From assembly GCF_013350005.1 (NCBI RefSeq), contig NZ_JABVWW010000002.1:186001-250000 (forward strand): a stretch of DNA of 64,000 nt, read 5' to 3'. A model generated the notes under the pieces. It saw nothing but the letters and a program-made list of their open reading frames with translations. It did no database searches and was not told the origin of the DNA. The position numbers and the translations under genes are program-made. Source of the DNA: Methylocystis silviterrae. GTDB lineage: Bacteria > Pseudomonadota > Alphaproteobacteria > Rhizobiales > Beijerinckiaceae. Shown here piece after piece: positions 43,777 to 53,535 of this stretch (within the stretch, counting starts at the first letter, position 1; every line of letters starts with the position of its first letter).

Positions 43777-44873
43777 ACATCTTTCGTCTTCCCGATCTCG
43801 GAGAGGGTTTGCAGGAGGCCGAACTCGTCGAATGGCGCGTCGCCGCCGGTGAGGACGTTAAAGTCGATCAGCCGCTCGTGGCCGTTGAAACCGCCAAGGC
43901 GGTCGTCGAAATTCCATCGCCTCAGGGAGGCCGCATCGAGCGGCTGTTCGCCTCGGCGGGCGACGTAATCCGCATCGGCGCGCCGCTAGTGGGTTTCGAG
44001 GGCGCGGGAGAGGACACCGGGTCAGTGGTCGGCGCCGTTCAGCAGGGTTCCGGGGTCGTCCGCGACCAGCCGATCTCAGTCGGCCACGTCGGCGGAGCGG
44101 TGCGGGCGACGCCTGCCGTAAGAGCGCTTGCGCGCAAGCTGAACGTCGATCTCGCCATGGTGACGCCCTCCGGCGCGGACGGGGTGATTACGACGCAGGA
44201 CATCGAGCGCGTCGCGCGCATTCTCAGCGAGACGGAAGCCGCCGAGCCGCTGCGGGGCATGCGCCGCGCCATGGCCCACAATATGGCGCAGGCCCAGGCG
44301 GAAGTCGCGGCGGCTACGATCGTTGACGACGCCGATATCAATGCCTGGAGTCCTGGAAGCGATACGACTGTCCGCCTGATCCGCGCGCTTGCCCAGGCCT
44401 GCAAGGCGGAGCCTGCGCTCAACGCCTGGTTCGAGCCTCACGCTTTTGCGCGCCGCGTGATGAAGAAGATCGACCTTGGCGTCGCCGTGGATCTGTCGGA
44501 AGAGGGCCTGTTCGTGCCTGTCTTGCGGGATGTCGGCAATCGCGACGCGCTGGACTTGCGCAAGGGCCTCGACCGCATGCGGCAGGACGCCGCGGCGCGG
44601 CGAATCCCGCCCGAGGAGCTGCGCGGCGCGACCATCACGCTTTCGAATTTCGGCATGATCGCCGGGCGCTACGCCGCCCCGATCGTGCTGCCGCCGACGG
44701 TCGCCATCCTTGGCGCCGGCCGGATCAGAGACGAGGTGGTCGCTGTCGATGGCGCGCCCGCCGTGCATCGGATTTTGCCTCTGAGCCTGACCTTCGATCA
44801 CCGCGTCGTCACCGGCGGCGAAGCAGGCCGCTTCCTGGGGGCTGTGATCGCCGATCTGACGCTCGCGTCCTAA
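43773..44873 (+). CDS. bkdB: Branched-chain 2-oxo acid dehydrogenase E2 (dihydrolipoyl acyltransferase)
   Basis: The 366-residue protein has an N-terminal lipoyl domain with lipoyl-Lys in ETAKAVVEIPSP, a peripheral-subunit binding domain (ATPAVRALARKLNVDL) and a catalytic acyltransferase domain. The catalytic loop reads TFDHRVVTGGE: His343 is present, but the Asp expected in DHRxxDG is Thr347. Overlap with E1 beta is ATGA. It is short for an E2, with a single lipoyl domain. Branched-chain use is inferred from context. Confidence 0.9.
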   Translation: MNIFRLPDLGEGLQEAELVEWRVAAGEDVKVDQPLVAVETAKAVVEIPSPQGGRIERLFASAGDVIRIGAPLVGFEGAGEDTGSVVGAVQQGSGVVRDQPISVGHVGGAVRATPAVRALARKLNVDLAMVTPSGADGVITTQDIERVARILSETEAAEPLRGMRRAMAHNMAQAQAEVAAATIVDDADINAWSPGSDTTVRLIRALAQACKAEPALNAWFEPHAFARRVMKKIDLGVAVDLSEEGLFVPVLRDVGNRDALDLRKGLDRMRQDAAARRIPPEELRGATITLSNFGMIAGRYAAPIVLPPTVAILGAGRIRDEVVAVDGAPAVHRILPLSLTFDHRVVTGGEAGRFLGAVIADLTLAS

Positions 44874-44877
44874 AATC

Positions 44878-45510
44878 TCATTCGGCGTCCGGCTGCGCCT
44901 CTGGACGCGCTTCCATGAAAGCAGGATGCGCGGCGCAAGCCGCCTCCACGGCAAGGATGCGCGGGCAGGCCTCAAGTGAAACGTCGAAGCGTCGCGCGTT
45001 ATAGACCTGCGGAATGAGGCATATGTCGGCAAGCGACGGCTCGACGCCAAAGGCGAAAGGGGCAGGCGGCGCGATAAGCGCCTCGACCGCGGTGAGGCCG
45101 TCCAAAATCCAGCGCCTGCGCCACACGGCGATCTGATCGTCCTTCGCGCCGAACTGCTGCTGCAGCGCCTCAATCACCCGCAAATTGGCGAGCGGATGTA
45201 TCTCGCAGGCGATCGTCAACGCCGCCGCCCGCGCCTGCGCCGCCAAAATAGCGTCTCGCGGCAGCAGCGGCGGCTCAGGCTTCAGCGCGTCAAGATAATC
45301 GATAATCGCCAGCGACTGGGTAATCAACGTGCCGTCATCAAGTTCCAGCGTCGGCACGATGGCCAGCGGGCTTTTGGCGCGATAGCCGGGATCACGCTGT
45401 TCGCCGCGCAAGAGATGGACTGGCCGGCGTTCGACGACGAGCCCTTTGAGCGCGATGGCGATCCGCACGCGATAGGCGGCCGAAGAGCGATAGTAGTCGT
45501 AAAGGATCAT
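44878..45510 (-). CDS. maiA: Maleylacetoacetate isomerase (GST zeta)
   Basis: The 210-residue glutathione transferase-fold protein opens LYDYYRSSAAYRVRIA, the active-site Ser-Ser/Arg motif of zeta-class GSTs, with later SLAIIDYLD and PSLADICLIPQVYNARRF. It isomerises maleylacetoacetate to fumarylacetoacetate in tyrosine breakdown. It is divergent from hppD, 71 bp apart, and close to hmgA and fumarylacetoacetase. Confidence 0.93.
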   Translation of the reverse strand: MILYDYYRSSAAYRVRIAIALKGLVVERRPVHLLRGEQRDPGYRAKSPLAIVPTLELDDGTLITQSLAIIDYLDALKPEPPLLPRDAILAAQARAAALTIACEIHPLANLRVIEALQQQFGAKDDQIAVWRRRWILDGLTAVEALIAPPAPFAFGVEPSLADICLIPQVYNARRFDVSLEACPRILAVEAACAAHPAFMEARPEAQPDAE

Positions 45511-45537
45511 GGGCCTTTAACCGGATCGGGAACGCAA

Positions 45538-45547
45538 TATTTAAATA
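45538..45547. promoter_or_regulatory. Palindrome in the maiA/hppD divergent spacer
   Basis: TATTTAAATA is a perfect 10 bp palindrome in the middle of a 71 bp spacer in GC-rich surroundings. It may be overlapping -10 sequences or an operator for both directions. Confidence 0.4.
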
Positions 45548-45581
45548 GCAGGTCAGCCAAAGCTGTATATAGGGCCTGCAC

Positions 45582-46679
45582 ATGGACTCGACGCTTGGCG
45601 GCGCTGGAACGTCCGCCGAAAACCCGATGGGAACAGATGGATTCGAATTTGTCGAATTCGCTCATCCCGATCCCGCGCAACTCGCCTCGCTGTTCGAGAA
45701 GATGGGCTTCGTCGCCGTCGCGCGTCATCGCTCCAAGGACGTGACGCTGTATCGGCAGGGGGAAGTGAATTATGTGCTGAACGCGGAGCCTCACAGCTTC
45801 GCCGCCGAATTCCAGAAAGCGCACGGCCCTTCGGTGTGCTGCATCGGCTTCCGCGTCGTCGACGCTGCAAAAGCGATGCGCCGCGCCGTTTCTCTGGGCG
45901 CCAAGCCTGTCGCCTTCGGCGTTGGCCCGATGGAGCTGAACATTCCCGCCATCGAGGGCGTCGGAGGTTCGCTCATCTATCTTGTCGACCGATATGGCGC
46001 TCAGGGTTCGATCTGGGACATCGACTTTCGATGGATAGGAGAGCGCGATCCCAATCCCCCAGGCGTGGGGCTGACCAACATCGACCATCTGACACACAAT
46101 GTTCGGCGCGGCCGCATGGACGCGCTTGCGGCATGGTATGAGCGCATCTTCAATTTCCGCGAGATTCGCTACTTCGACATAGAAGGCAAGATGACGGGCT
46201 TGCGCTCTCGCGCCATGACGAGCCCCTGCGGCAAGATTCGCATCCCGATCAATGAAAGCTCCGACGAAAAGAGTCAGATCGAGGAGTTTCTGGACGCATA
46301 TAAAGGCGAAGGCATTCAGCATATCGCCTGCGCGTGCCGGGATATTTATGAGACTGTTGTCGCGATGCGCAACAACGGGCTCGATTTCATGCCGGCGCCG
46401 CCGGACGCCTATTACGACGCCCTCGAGCAAAGGCTGCCGGGGCACGGGGAGCCGACGCAGCGGCTCAAGGAGCTCGGCATTCTGATCGACGGACTCACGA
46501 CGGGCGCCCACCGTCTGTTGCTGCAGATTTTCTCCAAGACGGTCATTGGCCCTATCTTCTTCGAATTCATCCAGCGCAAGGGCGACGAAGGGTTCGGCGA
46601 AGGGAATTTCCGGGCGCTATTTGAATCGATCGAAGAGGATCAGATCCGCCGCGGCGTTTTGAACCGGGCGGCAGGCTAG
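45582..46679 (+). CDS. hppD: 4-hydroxyphenylpyruvate dioxygenase
   Basis: The 365-residue Fe(II) enzyme converts 4-hydroxyphenylpyruvate to homogentisate. The metal His lie in NIDHLTHNV and IQHIACAC, the Glu in the C-terminal [18 protein letters not shown], all typical. Two starts are in frame, 45582 and 45630 (MGTDGFEF); neither has a clear ribosome site. It is followed 3 bp later by hmgA. Confidence 0.96.
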   Translation: MDSTLGGAGTSAENPMGTDGFEFVEFAHPDPAQLASLFEKMGFVAVARHRSKDVTLYRQGEVNYVLNAEPHSFAAEFQKAHGPSVCCIGFRVVDAAKAMRRAVSLGAKPVAFGVGPMELNIPAIEGVGGSLIYLVDRYGAQGSIWDIDFRWIGERDPNPPGVGLTNIDHLTHNVRRGRMDALAAWYERIFNFREIRYFDIEGKMTGLRSRAMTSPCGKIRIPINESSDEKSQIEEFLDAYKGEGIQHIACACRDIYETVVAMRNNGLDFMPAPPDAYYDALEQRLPGHGEPTQRLKELGILIDGLTTGAHRLLLQIFSKTVIGPIFFEFIQRKGDEGFGEGNFRALFESIEEDQIRRGVLNRAAG

Positions 46680-46682
46680 GCC

Positions 46683-47984
46683 ATGTCGCCCACGCGCTAT
46701 TTGCACGGCTTCGGCAATGAGTTCGAGAGCGAAGCTCTGCCCGGCGCGTCGCCCATGGGTCAGAACTCGCCGCAGCGGTGCCCTTATGGCCTTTACGCCG
46801 AACAATTGTCCGGCTCCGCATTCACCGCGCCGAACCACCTCAACCGGCGCTCCTGGCTCTACCGGATACGACCCTCCGTCCTTCACGTCCGCAATCCGAA
46901 GGACATCGAGCGGAGCCACTGGGAAACCGCGCCCTGCCGCGATGTTGACGCGCCGCTCGGGCAGCTGCGCTGGGGCGCAAGCGACATCCCAGAAGACGCA
47001 GGCTCCTTCATCGAAGGCATTCGCACCATCGTGACGGCGGGCGATTGCAGCCTGAGAGTCGGCATGGCGGCGCATCTCTATCTCGCCGGCCAGTCGATGT
47101 TCGACGACTACTTCTACAACGCCGACGGCGAGTTGTTGATCGTGCCGCAGCTCGGCGACCTACGCATCTTCACGGAGTTCGGCCTCATCGAGTGCTCTCC
47201 CAGTGAGATATGCGTTGTTCCGCGCGGCGTGAAATTTCGGGTTGAGCTCTCGGCGGGCCCGTCTCGCGGCTATGTTTGTGAAAACTACGGCGCGCCATTT
47301 ACATTGCCCTATCGCGGCGTCATCGGCGCCAATGGGCTCGCCAATCCGCGCGACTTCTTTTCGCCGACCGCCGCGTTCGAAGACAAGGAAAAGCCCTGCC
47401 GCCTCCGCGTCAAATGGGGCGGAAGTTTCTATCGCTGCGACATAGACCACTCGCCGCTCGACGTCGTCGCCTGGCATGGGAATTACGCGCCCTATAAATA
47501 TGATCTGCGAAAATTCTGTCCTGTCGGCGCCTTGCTGTTCGATCATCCCGATCCATCGATATTTACGGTGCTGACCTCTCCTTCAGACGAAGCCGGCGTC
47601 GGCAACGTCGATTTCGCGATTTTTCCGCCGCGTTGGCAAGTCGCGGAGCATACGTTCCGGCCTCCCTGGTATCATTTGAACATTATGAGCGAATTCATGG
47701 GCCTGATTTACGGGCGCTACGACGCGAAGCCGTCCGGCTTCGAGCCCGGCGGCATGTCGCTGCACAACGCGATGCTGCCGCATGGCCCGGATACTGAGGC
47801 TTTCGAACAGGCCTCTGAAGCGGATCTTGGCCCGGCGAAGATCGATGACGCGCTCGCCTTTATGTTCGAATCCCGACTGCCGCTCTATCCAACCTCTTTC
47901 GCCATGTCGCTTGAAACCCTGCAGCAGGATTACGCGGAGTGCTGGTCGGGATTGCGCCGCAATTTTACCGGCAATGGACCGTGA
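46683..47984 (+). CDS. hmgA: Homogentisate 1,2-dioxygenase
   Basis: The 433-residue cupin-fold Fe(II) enzyme opens the homogentisate ring to maleylacetoacetate. [53 protein letters not shown] and [15 protein letters not shown] are characteristic. The start follows hppD by 3 bp; the stop overlaps fumarylacetoacetase. Confidence 0.97.
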   Translation: MSPTRYLHGFGNEFESEALPGASPMGQNSPQRCPYGLYAEQLSGSAFTAPNHLNRRSWLYRIRPSVLHVRNPKDIERSHWETAPCRDVDAPLGQLRWGASDIPEDAGSFIEGIRTIVTAGDCSLRVGMAAHLYLAGQSMFDDYFYNADGELLIVPQLGDLRIFTEFGLIECSPSEICVVPRGVKFRVELSAGPSRGYVCENYGAPFTLPYRGVIGANGLANPRDFFSPTAAFEDKEKPCRLRVKWGGSFYRCDIDHSPLDVVAWHGNYAPYKYDLRKFCPVGALLFDHPDPSIFTVLTSPSDEAGVGNVDFAIFPPRWQVAEHTFRPPWYHLNIMSEFMGLIYGRYDAKPSGFEPGGMSLHNAMLPHGPDTEAFEQASEADLGPAKIDDALAFMFESRLPLYPTSFAMSLETLQQDYAECWSGLRRNFTGNGP

Positions 47985-49000
47985 AGCTCGCATCCCTGAA
48001 GAGCCGACGGGACGGCGCCCTCATCCTCGTCTCGCGGGATCTCACGCGGGCTGTCGCGGCGGGCTTCGTCGCGCCCACCCTGCAATCGGCGATCGAAGAT
48101 TGGGACGCCGTGGCGCCGGAGCTGCGGGCGCTGGCGGCGCGGCTCGAATGCGGACTTCGCGAGAGCTTTCCCTTTCGTGAGCAGGATTGCGCCTCGCCGC
48201 TGCCGCGCGCCTATCAGTGGGCGGACGGCTCGGCATACGTCAATCACGTCGCGCTCGTTCGCAAGTCCCGCGGCGCCGAAATGCCGGAGAGCTTCTGGAG
48301 CGACCCGCTGATGTATCAGGGAGGCTCCGACGTCTTCCTTGGCCCGCGTGACGCCATTCCCTTGCTCGACGAAAAGCACGATCTCGATCTCGAAGCCGAA
48401 GTCGCCATCGTCACCGATGATGTGCCGATGGGCGTGACGCCACAGGACGCGCGCGATCACATCAAGCTCGTCATGCTGGTCAATGACGTGACCTTGCGCG
48501 GGTTGGTCCCTCCGGAGCTTGCAAAAGGCTTTGGTTTTTTCCAGTCAAAGCCCGCTTCCGCCTTTTCCCCCGTCGCGGTGACGCCCGACGAGCTTGGCGA
48601 CGCTTGGGATGGCGGGCGGCTTTCGCTGCCGCTTCTGTCCTTCGTCAATGGCGCGCCGCTCGGCCGGCCCGACGCCGGAAAGGACATGACCTTCGACTTT
48701 CCGCGCCTCATCGCGCATGCGGCGCGCACGCGCGCGCTTAGCGCCGGAACGATCATCGGTTCCGGCACCATTTCCAACCGGGACGCCGACGGCGGTCCTG
48801 GCAGACCGATTGCGCAGGGCGGAGATGGTTACTCATGCATCGCCGAGCAGCGCGTCGTCGAGAAACTTATCGAGGGCGCGCCGCGCACGCCGTTCCTGAA
48901 GGCTGGCGATGTGGTGCGCATCGAGATGCGCGCCGCCGATGGCCGCTCGATTTTTGGCGCCATAGAGCAACAGGTGGTGACCTCGGGTCCGCGCTTCTAA
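47981..49000 (+). CDS. Fumarylacetoacetase
   Basis: The 339-residue FAH-fold enzyme cleaves fumarylacetoacetate into fumarate and acetoacetate. Metal and active-site segments are [42 protein letters not shown] and [10 protein letters not shown]. It is of the short bacterial type, about 80 residues shorter than animal FAH. GTG 47981 overlaps the hmgA stop by 4 bp (GTGA), so the start is well supported. Confidence 0.92.
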   Translation: MKLASLKSRRDGALILVSRDLTRAVAAGFVAPTLQSAIEDWDAVAPELRALAARLECGLRESFPFREQDCASPLPRAYQWADGSAYVNHVALVRKSRGAEMPESFWSDPLMYQGGSDVFLGPRDAIPLLDEKHDLDLEAEVAIVTDDVPMGVTPQDARDHIKLVMLVNDVTLRGLVPPELAKGFGFFQSKPASAFSPVAVTPDELGDAWDGGRLSLPLLSFVNGAPLGRPDAGKDMTFDFPRLIAHAARTRALSAGTIIGSGTISNRDADGGPGRPIAQGGDGYSCIAEQRVVEKLIEGAPRTPFLKAGDVVRIEMRAADGRSIFGAIEQQVVTSGPRF

Positions 49001-49875
49001 GCGCTGCGCTTGGCGCGGAAATAATGGAAATCGCCGCGCGAGATGATGCGGTCTCCCGGCGCCAACTCATGCGCAGCGAAGTCGGAAGCGTCGCGCAGCC
49101 GATCATAGATCGGATCAAAATCCTGATAGCCATCGGCGAGAAGCTTTTCGAAGCTTTCGATGACAAAATATGTCTGCTGGAAATCGCTGATGATGTAATT
49201 CGTTCGCATGACGCGTTCGAGATCGAAGGCGACGCGGTTCGGCGAGGAATCTTCTAGCGAAAAGATCGTCTCGGAAGGCGAGGACATGATTCCGGCCCCG
49301 AAAATGCGCAGTCCTTTTGGCGTCTCGATCAGGCCGAACTCGATCGTGTACCAGTATAGCCGCGCGAGATTGTGGAGCTGCCCGCGCGCGAGCGCGCGTC
49401 GGCCGCCCTCGCCATAGGCTTGGAGAAAGCGCGCATAGGTCGGATTGGCGAGGAGCGGCACATGGCCGAAGACGTCATGGAAGACGTCGGGCTCCTGCAG
49501 ATATTCAAGCTCCGACTCCGGGCGAATGAACGCGCCGGCGGGAAAGCGCCGATTGGCGAGATGATCGAAGAAGGCGTCATCAGGAATCAGCCCGGCCACA
49601 GGGACGACGCTCCAGCCGGTCATTGCCCCCAACCGGCGGCTCAGGTCGGCGAAATCCGGAATGCCGGAGCGCGACAGTTCGAGCTTTTGCTTCGCCTCCA
49701 GGAATTCGTCGCAGGCCCGTCCGGGCAAGAGCTTTGCCTGGCGGGCGAACAGCCTGTTCCAGCGATCGTGCTCCTCATCGCTGTAGGAGGCCCAATTCTG
49801 ATCGATCGTCCAGTCCGCCTGTCGCGGCGCCTGCGCGTATCTATTCTTGCTTTCGCTCGTGAGCTGCAGTCCCAT
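48997..49875 (-). CDS. phhA: Phenylalanine 4-monooxygenase
   Basis: The 292-residue non-heme iron hydroxylase makes tyrosine from phenylalanine with tetrahydrobiopterin. The metal motif HDVFGHVPLL, with Glu in YTIEFGLIE, and FIRPESELEYLQEPDVFHD fit bacterial PhhA. Start 49875 matches the bacterial length; the frame runs much further upstream without similarity. No pterin carbinolamine dehydratase (phhB) is next to it. The stop region overlaps fumarylacetoacetase by 4 bp. Confidence 0.95.
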   Translation of the reverse strand: MGLQLTSESKNRYAQAPRQADWTIDQNWASYSDEEHDRWNRLFARQAKLLPGRACDEFLEAKQKLELSRSGIPDFADLSRRLGAMTGWSVVPVAGLIPDDAFFDHLANRRFPAGAFIRPESELEYLQEPDVFHDVFGHVPLLANPTYARFLQAYGEGGRRALARGQLHNLARLYWYTIEFGLIETPKGLRIFGAGIMSSPSETIFSLEDSSPNRVAFDLERVMRTNYIISDFQQTYFVIESFEKLLADGYQDFDPIYDRLRDASDFAAHELAPGDRIISRGDFHYFRAKRSA

Positions 49876-49974
49876 CGCCGGCGTCCGTCGTGGAAGGCGT
49901 CTCTCTCCAACATATAGGCGCCCGATCCCGTCTTGCGAGATGACATCGGCCGGACGCGCCTTAGATGAGCGAAC

Positions 49975-51471
49975 ATGGAAGAGCTTTCGCATTTTATCGG
50001 CGGACGCCGGGTTAAGGGAAAGTCCGGCCGGTTCAGCGAGGCCTATGAGCCGATGACGGGCGCGGCGATCTCGCGCGTGCCGCTCGCCAGCCGCGACGAG
50101 GTGCGCGAGGCGATCGCCGACGCCGCCGCGGCGCAACGCGTGTGGGCGTCGGTCAATCCGCAGCGCAGAGCCCGCGTGCTGATGAAATTCGTCGATATCG
50201 TCGGGCGCGAGAAGGAGAGGCTCGCGGCGATTCTCGCGCGCGAGCACGGCAAGACGCTCGCCGATGCACAGGGCGAGATCCAGCGCGGCGTCGAGGTCGC
50301 CGAATTTTGCATCGGCGTTCCGCATCTGATGAAGGGCGAATTTACCGATTCCGCGGCGGCCGGCCTCGACGTCTATTCGATGCGCCAGCCGCTCGGCGTC
50401 GTCGTCGGCATTACGCCTTTCAATTTTCCGGTAATGATTCCGATGTGGAAATTCGCCCCGGCGATCGCTTGCGGCAACGCCTTCATTCTAAAGCCCTCCG
50501 AACGCGATCCAGGCGCGCCTTTGTTTCTGGCCGAACTGATGCTCGAAGCCGGCCTGCCGCCGGGCGTGCTCAATGTCGTCAACGGCGACAAGGAAGCGGT
50601 CGACGCGCTGCTCGAAGACCCTGAAGTCAAGGCCATCGGCTTCGTCGGTTCGACGCCGGTCGCCGAATATGTCTACTCGCATGGCGCCGCCCACGGAAAA
50701 CGCATGCAATGTTTCGGCGGCGCAAAAAACCACATGGTGATCATGCCTGACGCCGACCTGGATCAGGCGGTCGACGCCCTCATCGGCGCCGCCTATGGGT
50801 CGGGCGGCGAGCGGTGCATGGCGATCTCGGTCGCCGTGCCGGTCGGGGAAGAAACCGCCGACGCGCTGGTCGCGCGGCTTGAGCCGCGGGTCGAAAATCT
50901 GCGCGTCGGGCCTTCGACCGATCCTTCAGCCGATTTCGGTCCGTTGATCACCCGCGCGCATCTGGAGCGGGTCAAGGATTACGTCGCGCTTGGCGTCGGG
51001 GAGGGGGCCAAACTCCGCGTCGACGGACGCGGCTTCAAAATGCAAGGCTATGAGAACGGCTTCTACATGGGCGGATGTCTGTTTGACGAGGTGCGGCCGG
51101 AGATGCGGATCTACAAGGAGGAAATCTTCGGTCCGGTGCTCTGCGTGGTGCGCGCGCGCGGCTTCGACGAGGCGCTATCGCTGGCCAATGATCACGAATA
51201 TGGCAATGGCGTCGCGATCTATACCCGCGACGGCGACGCCGCGCGCGAATTCGCCTCCCGCGTCGAAGTGGGCATGGTCGGCGTCAATGTGCCGATCCCG
51301 ACGCCGCTGGCCTATTACACCTTCGGCGGCTGGAAGCGCTCGATGTTCGGCGATCTCAATCAGCATGGGCCCGACGCCATCCGCTTCTATACAAAGACCA
51401 AGACGGTCGCATCGCGCTGGCCGGGCGGCGTCAGGACGGGCGCGAGTTTCGTCATGCCGACCTTGTCGTAG
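49975..51471 (+). CDS. mmsA: Methylmalonate-semialdehyde dehydrogenase (CoA-acylating)
   Basis: The 498-residue aldehyde dehydrogenase opens SHFIGGRRVKGKSGRFSEAYEPMTG and has GVVVGITPFNFPVMIPMWK, catalytic Cys in GSGGERCMAIS near residue 282-284, and ARPTPLAYYTFGGWK-like TPLAYYTFGGWKRS. It converts methylmalonate semialdehyde to propionyl-CoA at the end of valine breakdown. mmsB follows 5 bp later. Confidence 0.95.
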   Translation: MEELSHFIGGRRVKGKSGRFSEAYEPMTGAAISRVPLASRDEVREAIADAAAAQRVWASVNPQRRARVLMKFVDIVGREKERLAAILAREHGKTLADAQGEIQRGVEVAEFCIGVPHLMKGEFTDSAAAGLDVYSMRQPLGVVVGITPFNFPVMIPMWKFAPAIACGNAFILKPSERDPGAPLFLAELMLEAGLPPGVLNVVNGDKEAVDALLEDPEVKAIGFVGSTPVAEYVYSHGAAHGKRMQCFGGAKNHMVIMPDADLDQAVDALIGAAYGSGGERCMAISVAVPVGEETADALVARLEPRVENLRVGPSTDPSADFGPLITRAHLERVKDYVALGVGEGAKLRVDGRGFKMQGYENGFYMGGCLFDEVRPEMRIYKEEIFGPVLCVVRARGFDEALSLANDHEYGNGVAIYTRDGDAAREFASRVEVGMVGVNVPIPTPLAYYTFGGWKRSMFGDLNQHGPDAIRFYTKTKTVASRWPGGVRTGASFVMPTLS

Positions 51472-51476
51472 CCGTG

Positions 51477-52349
51477 ATGCGAGCGGCTTTCATCGGTCTG
51501 GGCAACATGGGCCGTCCGATGGCGGCGGCGCTGGCGCGCGCCGGCGTTGAGACGCGAGGATTCGATCTCAACGCCTCGCTCGTCGAAGCCGCCGCCCGGG
51601 AGGGCGTCGCCGCCGCAGGTTCGTTGCGCGAGGCGATCGAGGGCGCTGACGTTGCGATCACCATGCTGCAAAGCGGCGATCAGACGCTTGCCGTCTGGCG
51701 CGAAATCGCGCCTCAAGCGCGTGGCAAACTCCTCATCGACTGCTCCACGATTGACGTCGGCAGCGCGCGCGCCGCGCATCGGCTGGCGCAGGAGAGCGGC
51801 GCGCTCTCGGTCGACGCGCCGGTGTCCGGCGGCGTCGCCGGCGCGAAAGCGGCGACGCTGACTTTCATGTGTGGCGGCGAGGCGGAGGCGTTCGCCGCGG
51901 CGAGGCCGATCCTCGAGCACATGGGCGCGCATGTGCTTCATTGCGGCGGCGCCGGCATGGGGCAGGCGGCGAAAATCTGCAACAATCTCATGCTCGGCAT
52001 CACGATGATCGCGACGGCCGAGGCCTTCGTCCTCGCGGAAAGGCTCGGCCTCTCGCACAGGGCGCTGTTCGACGCGGCGTCGATCTCCTCGGGCCAATCA
52101 TGGTCGCTCACGACCTATTGTCCCGTGCCGGAGATGACCCCCGCGTCGCCCGCGAACAATGACTACAAACCCGGCTTCATGACCGCCCTGATGCTGAAAG
52201 ATTTGCGACTCGCGCAGGAAGCCGCCGCGCAGGCCGGGGCGGCCTCTCCGGTCGGGGCCGTCGCGACGCAGCTCTATGCGCTGCATCAGTCTGCCGGCCA
52301 GGGCGGCGCCGATTTTTCGAGCATCATCAGACTGATTCGCGGCGAATAA
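51477..52349 (+). CDS. mmsB: 3-hydroxyisobutyrate dehydrogenase
   Basis: The 290-residue beta-hydroxyacid dehydrogenase has Rossmann motif FIGLGNMGRPMA, DAPVSGGVAGA and catalytic Lys in GAGMGQAAKICNNLMLG. It oxidises 3-hydroxyisobutyrate to methylmalonate semialdehyde, the substrate of mmsA just upstream. GTG 51474 immediately before the ATG is also possible. Confidence 0.95.
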   Translation: MRAAFIGLGNMGRPMAAALARAGVETRGFDLNASLVEAAAREGVAAAGSLREAIEGADVAITMLQSGDQTLAVWREIAPQARGKLLIDCSTIDVGSARAAHRLAQESGALSVDAPVSGGVAGAKAATLTFMCGGEAEAFAAARPILEHMGAHVLHCGGAGMGQAAKICNNLMLGITMIATAEAFVLAERLGLSHRALFDAASISSGQSWSLTTYCPVPEMTPASPANNDYKPGFMTALMLKDLRLAQEAAAQAGAASPVGAVATQLYALHQSAGQGGADFSSIIRLIRGE

Positions 52350-52459
52350 CAATTTCAAACAATCTTGATGTTGAAACAAACACGACATAGCGTGCGCCCG
52401 CAGGCGCTCAAAACAGATCAGCCGCACATTCTCTTCCACGTTTTTAACGGAGGCGACAC

Positions 52460-53467
52460 GTGTCGAATCATTTTACGGGCCTTAGTCTTGGTCCGCCGCT
52501 CGGCGATCAAAGGTTGGACCTATGCGATCTTTACGCCTTTCAGTCTCCAAGCGATCCATCTCGGACGGCGATCATCCTCAACGCCAATCCCGCTTGCGAT
52601 GAATTTCATCCCGACGCCATCTACCGGCTCAATATCGACAATGACGGCGATTGCCTGACGGATATTGCGATCAGCTACGTGTTCTCGCCCAAGCAGAACG
52701 GCAGGCAGACCTTCGACGTTTACCTGGCGCGCGGGGCAGAGTCGCATTCTCCCGAAGCCGTCGGCGAGAAGATCGTTTCGGGCGCGGAAGTCTCGTTCGG
52801 GCCCAAGCCGAACATCGTGCGATCAGGCGATTTCACCTTCTTTACAGGCGTTCGCAGCGACGCGTTCTTTTTCGACTACGACGGCATTCTGGCCTTGTAC
52901 GACACGTCCGGCGGCAGAAATTTCACGGCGCCGCATCTGGGCGGCAAGTCTCCCTGGACCGGCAAGGATTCAAACACCGAAGCCAATGTGCTTTCGACGG
53001 TCGTCGAAATGCCCACAAGCGCCCTTGGCGGCAATCCGGCGGTCAGAATCTGGGGACGGTGCAGCGTGCGCGAGGACGGCAAGCTGATTCATGCCGATCG
53101 CGCCGGCCATCCGTCGGTCAGCAGCTTCTTCAATACCGACGAAACAAAGGAAGAATATAACGCCAGCGAACCCGTCAACGACCGCGCGCGCTGGCTCGAG
53201 CTGTTCATCCATCTGATGGGCCATACCGGCGACTACACGAGGGATGAAGCGATTACGGCAATCGACGCGCATGGCATTCTGCCCGATATGCTGAGCTTCG
53301 ATCCCACTAAGCCCGCGGGCTATCCCAATGGCCGCACCTTCGCCGACGACGTCATCAATTTCCGGTTGTCCTTTCTCTCGAAGGGCGACATCCCGCCGGA
53401 TGGGCTGGAGCCGCATACCGACACTTTGAAAGAGTTCCCCTATCTCGGGACGCCGCACTCGAAGTAA
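52460..53467 (+). CDS. DUF4331 family protein
   Basis: The 335-residue protein starts at GTG with GGAGG 6 nt upstream. The segments DICDLYAFQSPSDPSRTAIILNANP-like LDLCDLYAF..P..P.RT, FFDYDG, TNVLSTVVEMP-like ANVLSTVVEMP and a GRTFADDVINF end are typical of DUF4331. The function is unknown. There is no obvious signal peptide. It is separated from mmsB by 110 bp and ends before a strong terminator. Confidence 0.85.
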   Translation: MSNHFTGLSLGPPLGDQRLDLCDLYAFQSPSDPSRTAIILNANPACDEFHPDAIYRLNIDNDGDCLTDIAISYVFSPKQNGRQTFDVYLARGAESHSPEAVGEKIVSGAEVSFGPKPNIVRSGDFTFFTGVRSDAFFFDYDGILALYDTSGGRNFTAPHLGGKSPWTGKDSNTEANVLSTVVEMPTSALGGNPAVRIWGRCSVREDGKLIHADRAGHPSVSSFFNTDETKEEYNASEPVNDRARWLELFIHLMGHTGDYTRDEAITAIDAHGILPDMLSFDPTKPAGYPNGRTFADDVINFRLSFLSKGDIPPDGLEPHTDTLKEFPYLGTPHSK

Positions 53468-53484
53468 ATCGCGGGCGCAAAAAA

Positions 53485-53513
53485 ACGGGCGCGCTGGCGG
53501 CGCGCCCGTTTTT
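53485..53513. terminator. Bidirectional rho-independent terminator
   Basis: ACGGGCGCGC (53485-53494) and GCGCGCCCGT (53500-53509) form a perfect 10 bp stem with a 5 nt loop, flanked by A7 on the left and T5 on the right. It separates the convergent DUF4331 and DUF992 genes and can serve both. Confidence 0.92.
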
Positions 53514-53535
53514 CTGTCCGTTGCGTCGTCGGAGA

